Of a stretch of 64,000 nt of DNA, positions 1 to 7,536 are shown piece after piece (the stretch's first letter is position 1; each line of letters begins with the position of its first letter). The position numbers were made by a program, and so were the translations under genes. Below the pieces are notes generated by a model. The model saw only the letters and a list, made by a program, of their open reading frames with translations, did no database searches and was not told the origin of the DNA. This stretch comes from UBA10649 sp037130755 (GTDB lineage: Bacteria; Actinomycetota; Actinomycetes; S36-B12), in the NCBI GenBank assembly GCA_037130755.1, contig JBAXSI010000002.1:1-64000 (forward strand), in the 5' to 3' direction.

Positions 1-40
1 CCTCGTCGAGAGCCTCGCCATCGGCTGACGCCACCAACCG

Positions 41-122
41 CCGAGTCCGACCGCCCGACCGCCGAGTCCGACCGCCACCGTCAGTTGAACCTACCCGGAG
101 TGACGGTGGCGGTCGGACTCGG
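41..122. repeat. Perfect 22-bp inverted repeat with a partial tandem copy
   Basis: Bases 62-83 and 101-122 are perfect reverse complements around a 17-nt loop. The first 15 bases of the left arm also occur at 41-55, one 21-bp step earlier. There is no T-run after the stem, so a classical intrinsic terminator is not obvious. It may be a transcript-end structure of a gene lying left of the window, or a REP-like element. The first 174 bases hold no gene I can support. Confidence 0.7.
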
Positions 123-129
123 ACATGCG

Positions 130-162
130 AAGGAGCCCGGCACTTGTGGCGCCGGGCTCCTT
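130..162 (-). terminator. Intrinsic terminator after the YceI gene
   Basis: A 12-bp GC-rich stem (130-141 with 151-162, loop of about 9 nt) starts 12 bases after the YceI stop codon. The right arm ends in CTCCTT, so read on the minus strand the hairpin directly follows the gene. Confidence 0.7.
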
Positions 163-174
163 CGTGGTCGAGCG

Positions 175-720
175 TCAGGCCTGCTTGGTGCCCTCGACGT
201 CGAGGGTCAGCTTGATCTCGTCGCCGACGAGGACGCCGCCGGTCTCGAGCGCAGCGTTCCACGTGAGGCCGAACTCCTTGCGGCTGATCTTGGTCGAGCC
301 CTCGAAGCCGACCTTCGAGTTGCCCCACGGGTCCTGGCTGACGCCGAGGAAGTCGTAGGCCACGTCGACGGACTTGGTCACGCCGTGGATCGTGAGGTCG
401 CCAGTGATGACGACGGAGTCACCCTTCACGGCGACGGCGGTCGAGACGAAGGTGATCGTGGGGAAGCTCTCGACGTCCAGGAAGTCCGGGGACTTGAGGT
501 GACCGTCGCGGTCGGCCTGGCCGGTAAGGATGCTGGCGGTCTGAATGGTGATCTCGGCCTTCGAGTTGGCGATGTTCTCGCCGTCGATGGTGAAGGTTCC
601 GGAGTAGTCGGCGAAGTGACCGCGGACCTTGGCGACCATCGCGTGACGGGCCGAGAAGCCCAGGTTGGTGTGGGCGGTGTCGATGTCCCACGTGCCGGCG
701 GCGGCGGAGAGGTTGCTCAT
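175..720 (-). CDS. YceI family protein (lipocalin-like isoprenoid-binding fold)
   Basis: The 181-residue product has the YceI pattern: TWDIDTAHTNLGFSARHAMVA near the N-terminus, then GTFTIDG and late strands containing GDLTIHGVTKSV. The family forms an extended beta-barrel that binds amphiphiles such as polyprenyl chains, though its role in actinobacteria is poorly known. No signal peptide is visible, so it is probably cytoplasmic. The start at 720 follows a GGAG ribosome site; longer frames upstream have no family similarity. A double palindrome at 775-814 sits 55-95 bases upstream and is the likely regulatory site. A hairpin terminator follows. Confidence 0.93.
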   Translation of the reverse strand: MSNLSAAAGTWDIDTAHTNLGFSARHAMVAKVRGHFADYSGTFTIDGENIANSKAEITIQTASILTGQADRDGHLKSPDFLDVESFPTITFVSTAVAVKGDSVVITGDLTIHGVTKSVDVAYDFLGVSQDPWGNSKVGFEGSTKISRKEFGLTWNAALETGGVLVGDEIKLTLDVEGTKQA

Positions 721-774
721 GCGGTGCTCCAGGGGTTCGGTGGTGGTTGTTCGGTGTGGGGACTTGAGGGGATG

Positions 775-814
775 TAGTTGAGCCATCAACTGCTACTAGT
801 TGAAGGTACAACTA
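775..814. promoter_or_regulatory. Two tandem MarR-like palindromic operators
   Basis: Two 18-bp palindromes of the form TAGTTG-N6-CAACTR lie at 775-792 and 797-814, with centres exactly 22 bp apart (two helical turns). The spacing and TTG/CAA half-sites look like a MarR-family box, which is an inference. They lie between the divergent YceI and LOG genes and could control either. Confidence 0.55.
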
Positions 815-853
815 AAGCGACCCGAGCGCAAGCCCGCCTCGGCGGCGGCCCTC

Positions 854-859
854 TAGGGT
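854..859 (+). promoter_or_regulatory. -10 element of a leaderless mRNA (LOG gene)
   Basis: TAGGGT is followed by exactly 6 nt and then the ATG at 866, with no Shine-Dalgarno sequence. Transcription would begin at or next to the start codon. Confidence 0.5.
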
Positions 860-865
860 GCGGTC

Positions 866-1423
866 ATGCCCAGCGTCTGCGTCTTCTGCGCCTCAGGACT
901 CGACATCGATCCGAGGTACTTGGCGCTCGCGCGCGAGGTGGGCGCCGGAATCGCGGGGCGGGGCTGGACGCTCGTGTCCGGGGCCGGGTCCATCTCGATG
1001 ATGGGGGAGGTCGGCGCCAGTGCCCGAGCGGCCGGCGGCCGGACGATCGGCGTGATTCCCGAGGCGCTTGTCGCCATGGAGGTCGCCGATCACGACTCCG
1101 ACGAACTGATCGTCACGCGCGACATGCGTCAGCGCAAAGGCATCATGGACGAGCGCAGTGACGCCTTCCTCGCGCTGCCAGGCGGCATCGGCACGCTGGA
1201 GGAGCTGGTCGAGGTCTGGACGGCGAGGTCGCTGAACATGCATCACAAGCCGGTCGTGGTGCTGGACCCGTGGGGCGATTTCGCGCTGCTGCGCGAGCAG
1301 GTGGCGCACTGGCAGGAGCGTGGGTTCGTGCGCGCCGGTGCTGCCGATCACGTCCACTGGGCCACGGACGCGAACGAGGCCCTCGACGAGATCGCCGAGA
1401 GCCTCGCTGCGCGAAACAGGTGA
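866..1423 (+). CDS. LOG family (TIGR00730) protein
   Basis: The 185-residue Rossmann-fold protein has the family signature PGGIGTLEE at residues 105-113, preceded by MRQRK (87-91), the arginine/lysine segment of the nucleotide pocket, and a GSISMMG loop at 41-47. The family includes cytokinin riboside 5'-monophosphate phosphoribohydrolases, often mislabelled lysine decarboxylases. The likely reaction is release of a base from a nucleoside monophosphate, but the substrate is not shown here. It has no ribosome site and a TAGGGT -10 six bases before ATG. It ends 2 bases before the convergent DUF5666 gene. Confidence 0.9.
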   Translation: MPSVCVFCASGLDIDPRYLALAREVGAGIAGRGWTLVSGAGSISMMGEVGASARAAGGRTIGVIPEALVAMEVADHDSDELIVTRDMRQRKGIMDERSDAFLALPGGIGTLEELVEVWTARSLNMHHKPVVVLDPWGDFALLREQVAHWQERGFVRAGAADHVHWATDANEALDEIAESLAARNR

Positions 1424-1425
1424 TG

Positions 1426-2100
1426 CTAGGCAGCTGACGCGCTGCTGCTCGGCGTTGCTCGTGTCGCCGGGGGGCGAGTGCCGCGCTGGGCGTCGTGCTG
1501 CTGGCGCAACTGGTCCATCTGCGCGGCCTGCGCTGCTGTCATCGCGTGGATCTCGGTGGCTGCGGCCGACGAGCCGGACACCGTGCCCTCGACGCGCGCC
1601 ACGTCGCCGACCTGGACGTCGGAGATGGTGCTTGCTGCCGGTGCCGTGGGGGTAGAGAGCTGCGCATCGGTGCGGTGTCCGGGGGTGGGCAGGCCGACGT
1701 GGATGTCGGTCGTGGCGTTGACGGTAAAGGTGGCAGTGAAGTCGTCCGCCGACTTGACCGTGATCGAGTCCGCGCCGACAGCCGTGACGGTGCCGTCGAT
1801 CATCCGGACGGTGGAGATGGTTCCGTCAGTTGCCTTCACCACGACCTCCCCGTGCAGCGCCTGACCCCCTGGCCCGCCGAGCATGCCGCCGCGATGGCCG
1901 CCGCGATGGTCGCCAGGGCCGCCGTGGCCATCCGGACCGTGCTGTGCTGCGCGCGCGCTTCCGAGCGGCGCACTCGGTGACGAACTCTTGGGGGACGGCG
2001 TGCCGTTCGCGGCAGCGGCGATGCCGGTGATGCCGGTGGCCAGGACGGCGCCCGCGGCAAGTGCGCCCACGGTGGCCGCAATCATCTTCGCTCGAGACAT
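1426..2100 (-). CDS. Secreted DUF5666-like protein with His/Gly-rich linker
   Basis: The 224-residue product has an N-terminal signal peptide (about 1-31, no lipobox cysteine), a low-complexity stretch rich in Ser/Pro, Gly, His and Asp (about 33-82), and a beta-rich domain at about 84-190. The repeated GTVTAVGADSITVKSADD and DVQVGDVARVEGTVSG patterns are typical of DUF5666. The C-terminus is disordered (Gln/Arg/Ser/Ala). Function is unknown; the His/Asp-rich linker could bind metal. The start follows an AGGGAG ribosome site. Confidence 0.75.
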   Translation of the reverse strand: MSRAKMIAATVGALAAGAVLATGITGIAAAANGTPSPKSSSPSAPLGSARAAQHGPDGHGGPGDHRGGHRGGMLGGPGGQALHGEVVVKATDGTISTVRMIDGTVTAVGADSITVKSADDFTATFTVNATTDIHVGLPTPGHRTDAQLSTPTAPAASTISDVQVGDVARVEGTVSGSSAAATEIHAMTAAQAAQMDQLRQQHDAQRGTRPPATRATPSSSASAA

Positions 2101-2279
2101 GTGGTGCTCCCTTTCGTCGGGGCGATCCTCGGTGACCGCCCGATGGTCGTGCTTGCTGATCCGACACTGGCCCCTCGACGTTGGCGGGGCGTTGCCGCAG
2201 CATTCGGAGGGCGTAAGGGTTGGCGACTTCCTCGTGCGGCGATGCTCGTGCAGCGAGGCAGGAGCGGGCGTGATGGAAT

Positions 2280-2552
2280 GTGGCCGTGACCTGGCTGTTC
2301 GTCGTGATCGGCATCGCTGTGCTGGCGTTCGTCTTCCTCGTGGTGCTCGGTCCGCTGGGTGAACTGCCGCCGGTCGAACCGGACCTCAAACCAGAGATCG
2401 TCGAAGGCCATCCCCAGTTCGACGTGGTGGTCCGCGGGTACCGCATGGACGAGGTGGACCAGCAAGTTGCCGACATGCAGGCCGAGATCGACACCCTTCG
2501 TGGTCGGGCCGACGCATCGCCGACGGACGTCGAGCCCGATGCCCTCATCTGA
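2280..2552 (+). CDS. Small DivIVA-domain-like membrane protein
   Basis: The 90-residue protein has one N-terminal membrane segment (about 3-26), a short Pro/Glu linker, then FDVVVRGYRMDEVDQQVADM (47-66), the DivIVA-type N-terminal motif leading into a coiled coil. DivIVA-domain proteins bind curved membrane at poles and septa; this is a short tethered variant. The GTG at 2280 is the first possible start after an in-frame stop; GTG at 2286 is the alternative. Its end overlaps the next gene by 14 bases, implying coupled translation. Confidence 0.75.
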   Translation: MAVTWLFVVIGIAVLAFVFLVVLGPLGELPPVEPDLKPEIVEGHPQFDVVVRGYRMDEVDQQVADMQAEIDTLRGRADASPTDVEPDALI

Positions 2553-3012
2553 TCGTCCGCTGGCTCCGGTTCGCCTGGACGTCGTGATCAACGCGCCGGT
2601 CGAGACCGTGTTCGAGGCCTTCAGCCAGTGGTCCGAGCAGGGCCGTTGGATGGTCGGGACGAGAGTTGAGGTGCGCTCCGGTGACGGCGCCTGCGTCGGC
2701 TCCGAGCTCGCCGCCTGGACGGGAGCTGGCCGGGCCGGCTTCTGGGACACCATGGTGATCACCCGCTGGGAGCCGCCGTACCGCGTCGACGTGGTCCACA
2801 CCGGTTCGGTGGTCAAGGGCACCGGAACCATGGAGGTCATCGCGCTTCCCGGTCGCCGCAGCCGGTTCGTCTGGGCCGAGGAGCTCGATCTGCCGCTCGG
2901 GGTCCTCGGGCGCATCGGGTGGCCGGTGGCCCGCCCGGTGTTCCTCGCGGGCGTGAAGCGGTCCCTCGAGTCCTTCGGCCGGCTGGTCGAGCAGGGCGTG
3001 CTCCCGCGCTGA
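2539..3012 (+). CDS. SRPBCC family protein (polyketide cyclase/START-like fold)
   Basis: The 157-residue protein begins with LDVVINAPVETVFEAFSQW, the first strand and helix of the SRPBCC fold, and ends with the long helix typical of the family. Such proteins enclose hydrophobic ligands; the ligand is unknown. The ATG at 2539 lies inside the end of the DivIVA-like gene. The open frame extends further upstream, but that part matches nothing and overlaps the neighbour in another frame. Confidence 0.8.
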   Translation: MPSSDRPLAPVRLDVVINAPVETVFEAFSQWSEQGRWMVGTRVEVRSGDGACVGSELAAWTGAGRAGFWDTMVITRWEPPYRVDVVHTGSVVKGTGTMEVIALPGRRSRFVWAEELDLPLGVLGRIGWPVARPVFLAGVKRSLESFGRLVEQGVLPR

Positions 3013-3049
3013 GCCATGCCCCGACGCGAACCGGGCGCCGGGCCTCAGC

Positions 3050-3055
3050 GATAAT
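3050..3055 (+). promoter_or_regulatory. Possible -10 element for DUF3117 gene
   Basis: GATAAT lies 65 bases before the DUF3117 start codon, in the gap after the SRPBCC gene. No convincing -35 was seen. Confidence 0.3.
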
Positions 3056-3119
3056 GGTCCCCTGCCCACAATGCGCGTGGGCTCTTGTCTTATCGCAGGA
3101 CGAATGGAAGGGGACGCAC

Positions 3120-3287
3120 ATGGCCGCGATGAAGCCGCGGACGGGCGATGGCCCGCTCGAGGTGACCAAAGAGGGACGTGGCTACGTCATGCGCGTTCCG
3201 CTTGAGGGCGGCGGTCGCCTCGTAGTCGAGCTGAACGGCGAAGAGGCCAAGGACCTCGGGGAGAAACTGCTCGCGCTCTTCGCGTAA
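3120..3287 (+). CDS. DUF3117 domain-containing protein (55 aa)
   Basis: A conserved small actinobacterial protein. It opens MAAMKPRTGDGPLEVTKEGR, continues with a Gly-rich beta-hairpin (RVPLEGGGRLVVELN) and ends in a short helix. Function is unknown; the M. tuberculosis counterpart is Rv1211. A strong GGAAGGGG ribosome site precedes ATG 3120. A hairpin terminator follows directly. Confidence 0.93.
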   Translation: MAAMKPRTGDGPLEVTKEGRGYVMRVPLEGGGRLVVELNGEEAKDLGEKLLALFA

Positions 3288-3302
3288 CCCCACCTGATGC
3301 TG

Positions 3303-3332
3303 AAGGGCCCCGAACTCACGTTCGGGGCCCTT
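3303..3332. terminator. Bidirectional terminator hairpin
   Basis: A perfect 13-bp stem (3303-3315 with 3320-3332) with a 4-nt TCAC loop lies between the convergent DUF3117 and O-methyltransferase genes. The arms read AAGGGCCCC and GGGGCCCTT, so it can serve both strands. Confidence 0.85.
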
Positions 3333-3359
3333 GCCACGTCTGGAGCGATGTCGCGGAAG

Positions 3360-3968
3360 TCAGCTGCGGTCGCGCAGTGATGCCACCAGGAGTCCGTCGC
3401 CGACGGTGAGCAGTGATGGCATCCAGTCGTCGTCGGACTTGGCGCCCGCGAGGGTGTCGCGCACGGCGACGGTCTCAGGGTCGCGCTCGCCGGCGTCGGT
3501 CACCAGGCCGCCCCACAGGACGTTGTCGAAGATCGCCAGTCCGCCCACGCGCAGCAGCCGCTTGGCCTGCACGAGGACAGCGGGGTACTCGGTCTTGTCG
3601 CCGTCGACGAACACGATGTCGTACGCCGCGTCCGACAGCCGCGGGAGCACGTCGAGCGCGCGTCCGGCGATCAGGCGGGTGTGGACGTGGTCGTAGCCGA
3701 GCGCGGTGAAGGTATCGCGCGCCACCCGCTGGTGCTCGGCCTCGACGTCGATGCTGGTGAGGACACCGGCGGACGTCATGCCGGACAGCAGGGCTGCCCC
3801 GGAGACACCGGTACCGGTGCCGACCTCGACGACGTTCTGGGCGTTGACGGACGCGGCGAGCAGGCGCAGCAGCCCGGCGGCGGGCCGGCTGATGGGCACG
3901 CAGCCCAGCTCCGCGCCCTTGTTGCGGGCCTCCCGGATGGTCTCCGAGTCGTCCTCCCACGCGTCCAC
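3360..3968 (-). CDS. Class I SAM-dependent O-methyltransferase (Rv1220c-like)
   Basis: The fold shows motif I VVEVGTGTGVSGAALL, then LTSIDVEAEH (acidic ribose-binding residue) and IVFVDGDKTEY with metal-binding acids, as in the catechol/caffeoyl-CoA O-methyltransferase family. The substrate is unknown. The coordinates use the first accepted start codon (GTG, 202 aa), but this has no ribosome site. The frame stays open upstream through KHSWSFV, a segment family members carry, to an ATC at 4023-4025 placed 6 nt after GGAGG. The true start may therefore be ATC 4025 (221 aa). In mycobacteria the same gene neighbours sigE-rseA-htrA-tatB. Confidence 0.9.
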   Translation of the reverse strand: MDAWEDDSETIREARNKGAELGCVPISRPAAGLLRLLAASVNAQNVVEVGTGTGVSGAALLSGMTSAGVLTSIDVEAEHQRVARDTFTALGYDHVHTRLIAGRALDVLPRLSDAAYDIVFVDGDKTEYPAVLVQAKRLLRVGGLAIFDNVLWGGLVTDAGERDPETVAVRDTLAGAKSDDDWMPSLLTVGDGLLVASLRDRS

Positions 3969-4163
3969 GAAGGACCAGGAATGCTTGGAGGGAAGGTCTG
4001 ACGAAGGTCGGGTCTCGCTTGCGATGATGCACCTCCGGGGTTGGCGTCCGCTTCGCCGGCATTTGTCTTGGCCGACCGGCGGCGTACACCCGGAGCCTAG
4101 CCTGAACTACGGTAGGGGGCGGGGGCCGTTCGGCCTCAGTCCGTCGTGTCGTGGAGGCTGAAG

Positions 4164-5420
4164 ATGTCCGACCAGACTCCGCCCTTCGGCGTGCCGTCCC
4201 TTCCGCCGCCGCCGTCATCTCCGCCGCCGCCCGCTCCGGTGCCCCCAGCGCCGATCCCAACGCCCTACCCCGTCGTGGCCGAGCCGCAGCCGGCTCAGCG
4301 GGTCGTCGTCACTCAGCGCCGAGGCCCGGGTGCGCTCGGAACGATCCTCATCGCCGGTGTCGTGGCTGCAGTCGTGGGCGCTTTCGCCGGGCTTGCCGGC
4401 TACATGATCGGGCGCGGCGTCGACACCACTGAGGCCGCCGTGAGCACGCCGACCACGCCCGTGGTCATCCCCCAGTTCGGCGGCGGCACCTCGCCGCGCG
4501 CGAACGGCTCGATCTCCACGATCGCCGATGCCACGTTGCCGGCCGTCGTCTCCATCCTCGCCGAGGGCACTACCCAGTCGGGCAGCGGCTCGGGCTTCGT
4601 GGTGCGGCCCAACGGCTACATCATGACCAACAACCACGTCGTCGACCTCGTCAAGGACGGTGGCACTCTCACCGTCGTGTTCAGTGACGGGAAGCGCTCC
4701 AAGGGAACGGTCGTGGGTACCAACACGTCGTACGACATCGCCGTCGTGAAGGTCGACCGGACCGGGCTTCCGACGGTTCCGCTCGGCAACTCAGCCGATG
4801 TGAAGGTGGGTGACACCGCGATCGCGATCGGCGCACCGCTGGGCCTCGAGGGCACGGTGACCTCGGGCATCATCAGCGCGCTCAACCGGCCCGTCACTGC
4901 GGGCAGCGACACGTCCACTCAGGAGTCGTTCATCAACGCGATCCAGACCGACGCTGCCATCAACCCGGGCAACTCCGGCGGCCCGCTCCTGAACGGGAAC
5001 GGGGCCGTCATCGGCGTCAACTCCGCGATCGCCTCGCTGGCTCCAGGTGTCAACGGCGAGGCCGGGAACATCGGCCTGGGCTTCGCGATCCCGATCAACT
5101 CGGCCAAGCGCATCGCCGAGGAGCTCATCGCGACCGGCAAGTCGCGCACGCCGCTGATCGGCGTGAAGCTTGAGATGTCGTTCGCAGGGCCGGGCGCGAA
5201 GGTGCAGAGCGTCACGTCCGGAAGCCCGGCCGACAAGGCCGGCCTGCGTGGGGGCGACGTCATCCTGGAGGTCAACGGCCGGAGCATCGACGACGCCACC
5301 GAGTTGGTCGTCGAGATTCGAAATCACGCGCCAGGTGAGAAGATCGACTTGGGGTACACGCGAAGCGGCCAGGACCAGAGCACAACGCTCACGCTGGCCG
5401 ACGACGCCGACGCGGGATAA
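4164..5420 (+). CDS. htrA: HtrA/DegP-like serine protease with PDZ domain
   Basis: The 418-residue protein has a Pro-rich cytoplasmic N-terminus (5-45), one membrane span (about 56-84), a trypsin-like domain with the triad His158 (TNNHVVD), Asp191 (SYDIAVV) and Ser271 (NPGNSGGPLL), and a C-terminal PDZ domain (about 330-412, with VTSGSPADKAGLRGGD). It is probably an extracytoplasmic quality-control protease. ATG 4164 lies 6 nt after GGAGG; GTG 4146 overlaps no such site. tatB starts 12 bases after its stop, as in mycobacteria, but the sigE-rseA pair usually upstream is absent. Confidence 0.93.
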   Translation: MSDQTPPFGVPSLPPPPSSPPPPAPVPPAPIPTPYPVVAEPQPAQRVVVTQRRGPGALGTILIAGVVAAVVGAFAGLAGYMIGRGVDTTEAAVSTPTTPVVIPQFGGGTSPRANGSISTIADATLPAVVSILAEGTTQSGSGSGFVVRPNGYIMTNNHVVDLVKDGGTLTVVFSDGKRSKGTVVGTNTSYDIAVVKVDRTGLPTVPLGNSADVKVGDTAIAIGAPLGLEGTVTSGIISALNRPVTAGSDTSTQESFINAIQTDAAINPGNSGGPLLNGNGAVIGVNSAIASLAPGVNGEAGNIGLGFAIPINSAKRIAEELIATGKSRTPLIGVKLEMSFAGPGAKVQSVTSGSPADKAGLRGGDVILEVNGRSIDDATELVVEIRNHAPGEKIDLGYTRSGQDQSTTLTLADDADAG

Positions 5421-5431
5421 CGGGGCCAGAC

Positions 5432-5770
5432 ATGTTCGACATCGGTATCGGAGAGATCCTCCTCGTTGCCGTGATCGGCCTGCTCATCTTCGGCCCAGAG
5501 CGGCTTCCTCGCGCTGCCGCCGATGCGGCCAAGTGGCTGAACCAAATCCGGACCATGGCCTCGGGGGCGCGCAAGGACCTCGCCGATTCGGCGGGCATCG
5601 ACATGAGCGAGACCATGGATGCGGTCAAGTCGCTGCAGGAGTTCCATCCGCGCAAGCTCGCGTCGTCGCTGTTCAATGACGAGTCCGGGACCGCTGCCAA
5701 GGCTGCAGCGCCGGCGGCCGAGACGCCACCGCCGCCGCCCCGACCGGCCTTCGATCCAGACGCCACCTGA
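5432..5770 (+). CDS. tatB: Sec-independent (Tat) translocase component TatB
   Basis: The 112-residue protein has an N-terminal amphipathic membrane hairpin (IGEILLVAVIGLLIFGPERL, 7-26) with the Glu and FGPERLP motif of TatB, a helix to about residue 70, and a Pro/Ala-rich tail. It forms the substrate-binding TatBC complex for folded proteins. The position behind htrA is conserved in actinobacteria and favours TatB over TatA. Confidence 0.9.
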   Translation: MFDIGIGEILLVAVIGLLIFGPERLPRAAADAAKWLNQIRTMASGARKDLADSAGIDMSETMDAVKSLQEFHPRKLASSLFNDESGTAAKAAAPAAETPPPPPRPAFDPDAT

Positions 5771-5814
5771 CGCAACTGCCCACCAGGTGGCCGACTGATC
5801 GCCGGCCAATCGGC

Positions 5815-6954
5815 CTAGCGGCCAGTCGGAGTGATGCCCAGCGACATGCCGGCCAGTCCTCGTCGTCGAGTGCCCAGCGTCCTGGCGATCTCGCGCAGCC
5901 CGATGGCTGCCGGCGCATCCGGTGTGCTGAGGACCAGCGGAGATCCGGTGTCGCCGCCCTCTCGCAGCGCGACGTCGAACGGGATGCGTCCGAGCAGCGG
6001 CACCTCGGTGCCGAGCGTTCTGGTGAGTGTCTCCGCGACGAGCGCTCCGCCGCCGACGCCGAACAGGTCGATGGGCTCGCCGCAGTGCGGGCACGGGAAC
6101 GAGCTCATGTTCTCGATGACGCCGGCGACCTTCTGGTGCGTCATCGCGGCAAGGGTGCCGGCGCGGATCGCCACGTCGGCCGCCGCAAGCTGCGGGGTCG
6201 TCACGACGACGATCTCCGCACTCGGGATGAGCTGGGCCGTGGACATCGGGATGTCACCGGTGCCCGGCGGCAGGTCGAGGAGCAGGACGTCGAGGTCGCC
6301 CCACCACACGTCGGCAAGGAAGGACTCAAGGTAGCGATGCAGCATCGGGCCCCGGAAAGCGATCGGCTCGTGAACGCCGCCGGGCTTGAACGGCAGCATC
6401 GAGATGACGCGGACGCCGTGCACCTGTGGGGGCATGATCATGCCCTCGACCTGCGTCGGCGGCTCGTACGCGCCGAGGATCCTCGGGATCGAGTGGCCGT
6501 AGATGTCCGCGTCGACGATGCCGACCGTCAGGCCGAACTCGGCCATCGCCACCGCCAGGTTCGCCGTGACTGAGGACTTGCCTACGCCACCCTTGCCCGA
6601 AGCGATCGCGAACACCCGGGTGAGCGATCCGGGCTGGGCGAACGGGATGACGCGCTCCTCGCGACCCCGCAGGGTGCTGCGCAGGGCCGCGCGCTGCTCG
6701 TCGTCCATCACGTCGAGTTCGACGGCTACTGCGGTCACGCCTGCCACGGCGGACACCGCGGAGGTGACCCGCTCGGTGATGGCGTCGCGCATCGGGCAGC
6801 CGGAAACGGTCAGGTAGATGCCCACGCGCACGGCGCCGTCGTCGGCGATGTCGACCGACTTGACCATCCCGAGCTCGGTGACCGGGCGGTTGATCTCGGG
6901 GTCGTTGACCGTGGCGAGGGCGGCGTTGATCGCGTCGAGCGACGGGGCAGGCAT
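5815..6954 (-). CDS. mrp: Mrp/ApbC-type Fe-S cluster carrier ATPase
   Basis: The 379-residue protein has an N-terminal MIP18/DUF59 domain (about 5-95, with YLTVSGCPMRDAI), a deviant Walker A GKGGVGKS at 120-127, and a C-terminal CPHC pair (Cys288, Cys291) that binds a bridging [4Fe-4S] cluster in the dimer. It delivers Fe-S clusters to apoproteins. TAGCAT lies exactly 6 nt before the ATG, so the message is probably leaderless. It converges on tatB. Confidence 0.93.
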   Translation of the reverse strand: MPAPSLDAINAALATVNDPEINRPVTELGMVKSVDIADDGAVRVGIYLTVSGCPMRDAITERVTSAVSAVAGVTAVAVELDVMDDEQRAALRSTLRGREERVIPFAQPGSLTRVFAIASGKGGVGKSSVTANLAVAMAEFGLTVGIVDADIYGHSIPRILGAYEPPTQVEGMIMPPQVHGVRVISMLPFKPGGVHEPIAFRGPMLHRYLESFLADVWWGDLDVLLLDLPPGTGDIPMSTAQLIPSAEIVVVTTPQLAAADVAIRAGTLAAMTHQKVAGVIENMSSFPCPHCGEPIDLFGVGGGALVAETLTRTLGTEVPLLGRIPFDVALREGGDTGSPLVLSTPDAPAAIGLREIARTLGTRRRGLAGMSLGITPTGR

Positions 6955-6960
6955 ACCCCG

Positions 6961-6966
6961 ATGCTA
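6961..6966 (-). promoter_or_regulatory. -10 element of a leaderless mRNA (mrp)
   Basis: On the minus strand TAGCAT is followed by 6 nt and the ATG of mrp. It overlaps the stop-codon region of the DUF1003 gene just upstream. Confidence 0.45.
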
Positions 6967-7536
6967 GTTGGCCTCGTCGGGCGCGCCTTCTGAGAGCCGT
7001 TCGACCCGACGAAGGGTCTTGCGCTGCACCTTCTTCTGCTCTGCCGCGTGCTTGTTCAAGGCGCTGATGATGTCGTCGACCTGGTCGCGCAGTTCGCTGC
7101 GCACGAAGTCGCGGGTGGCGGCCTCGCCGAGCGCGATCCGGAGCGCCGCGATCTCCCGGGCCAGGTAGTCGCTGTCAGCGAGCAGGCGTTCGGTGCGCTG
7201 GCGGTCCTCCTGGAACTGCACGCGGTCCCGGTCGGTCTGCCGGTTCTGCGCGAGCAGGATGAGCGGGGCCGCGTAGGACGCTTGCAAGGAGAGCAGCAGG
7301 GTCAGGAAGATGAACGGGAACGGGTCGGGGGCGCCGTCGTTCATGGCGAGGTTGAGTCCCACCCAGATGACGATGGCAATCGTCATCCACATGATGAATG
7401 CCCACGAGCCGATGTGCCGGGCGACGCTCTCGCTCACCGCCCCCCAGCGCTCGCTGTCGACCGAGGGGCGAAGTGATCGGCCGCGCTCGAGCGGCTGGTC
7501 CATGCGCGCCGAGCGACGCGTGCGGTCAGTCGCCAT
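6964..7536 (-). CDS. DUF1003 membrane protein
   Basis: The product of about 190 residues has two adjacent membrane spans around FIMWMTIAIVIWVGLN and FPFIFLTLLLSLQASYAAPL, the second followed by LILLAQNRQTDRDR, which is the DUF1003 signature. A charged coiled coil follows. Function is unknown. The family is regularly found with MgtE-N/CBS proteins in actinobacteria, as here. The start is uncertain: ATG 7536 (chosen) overlaps the mgtE-like stop by 11 bases, and ATG 7566 gives ten more residues. Confidence 0.85.
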   Translation of the reverse strand: MATDRTRRSARMDQPLERGRSLRPSVDSERWGAVSESVARHIGSWAFIMWMTIAIVIWVGLNLAMNDGAPDPFPFIFLTLLLSLQASYAAPLILLAQNRQTDRDRVQFQEDRQRTERLLADSDYLAREIAALRIALGEAATRDFVRSELRDQVDDIISALNKHAAEQKKVQRKTLRRVERLSEGAPDEAN

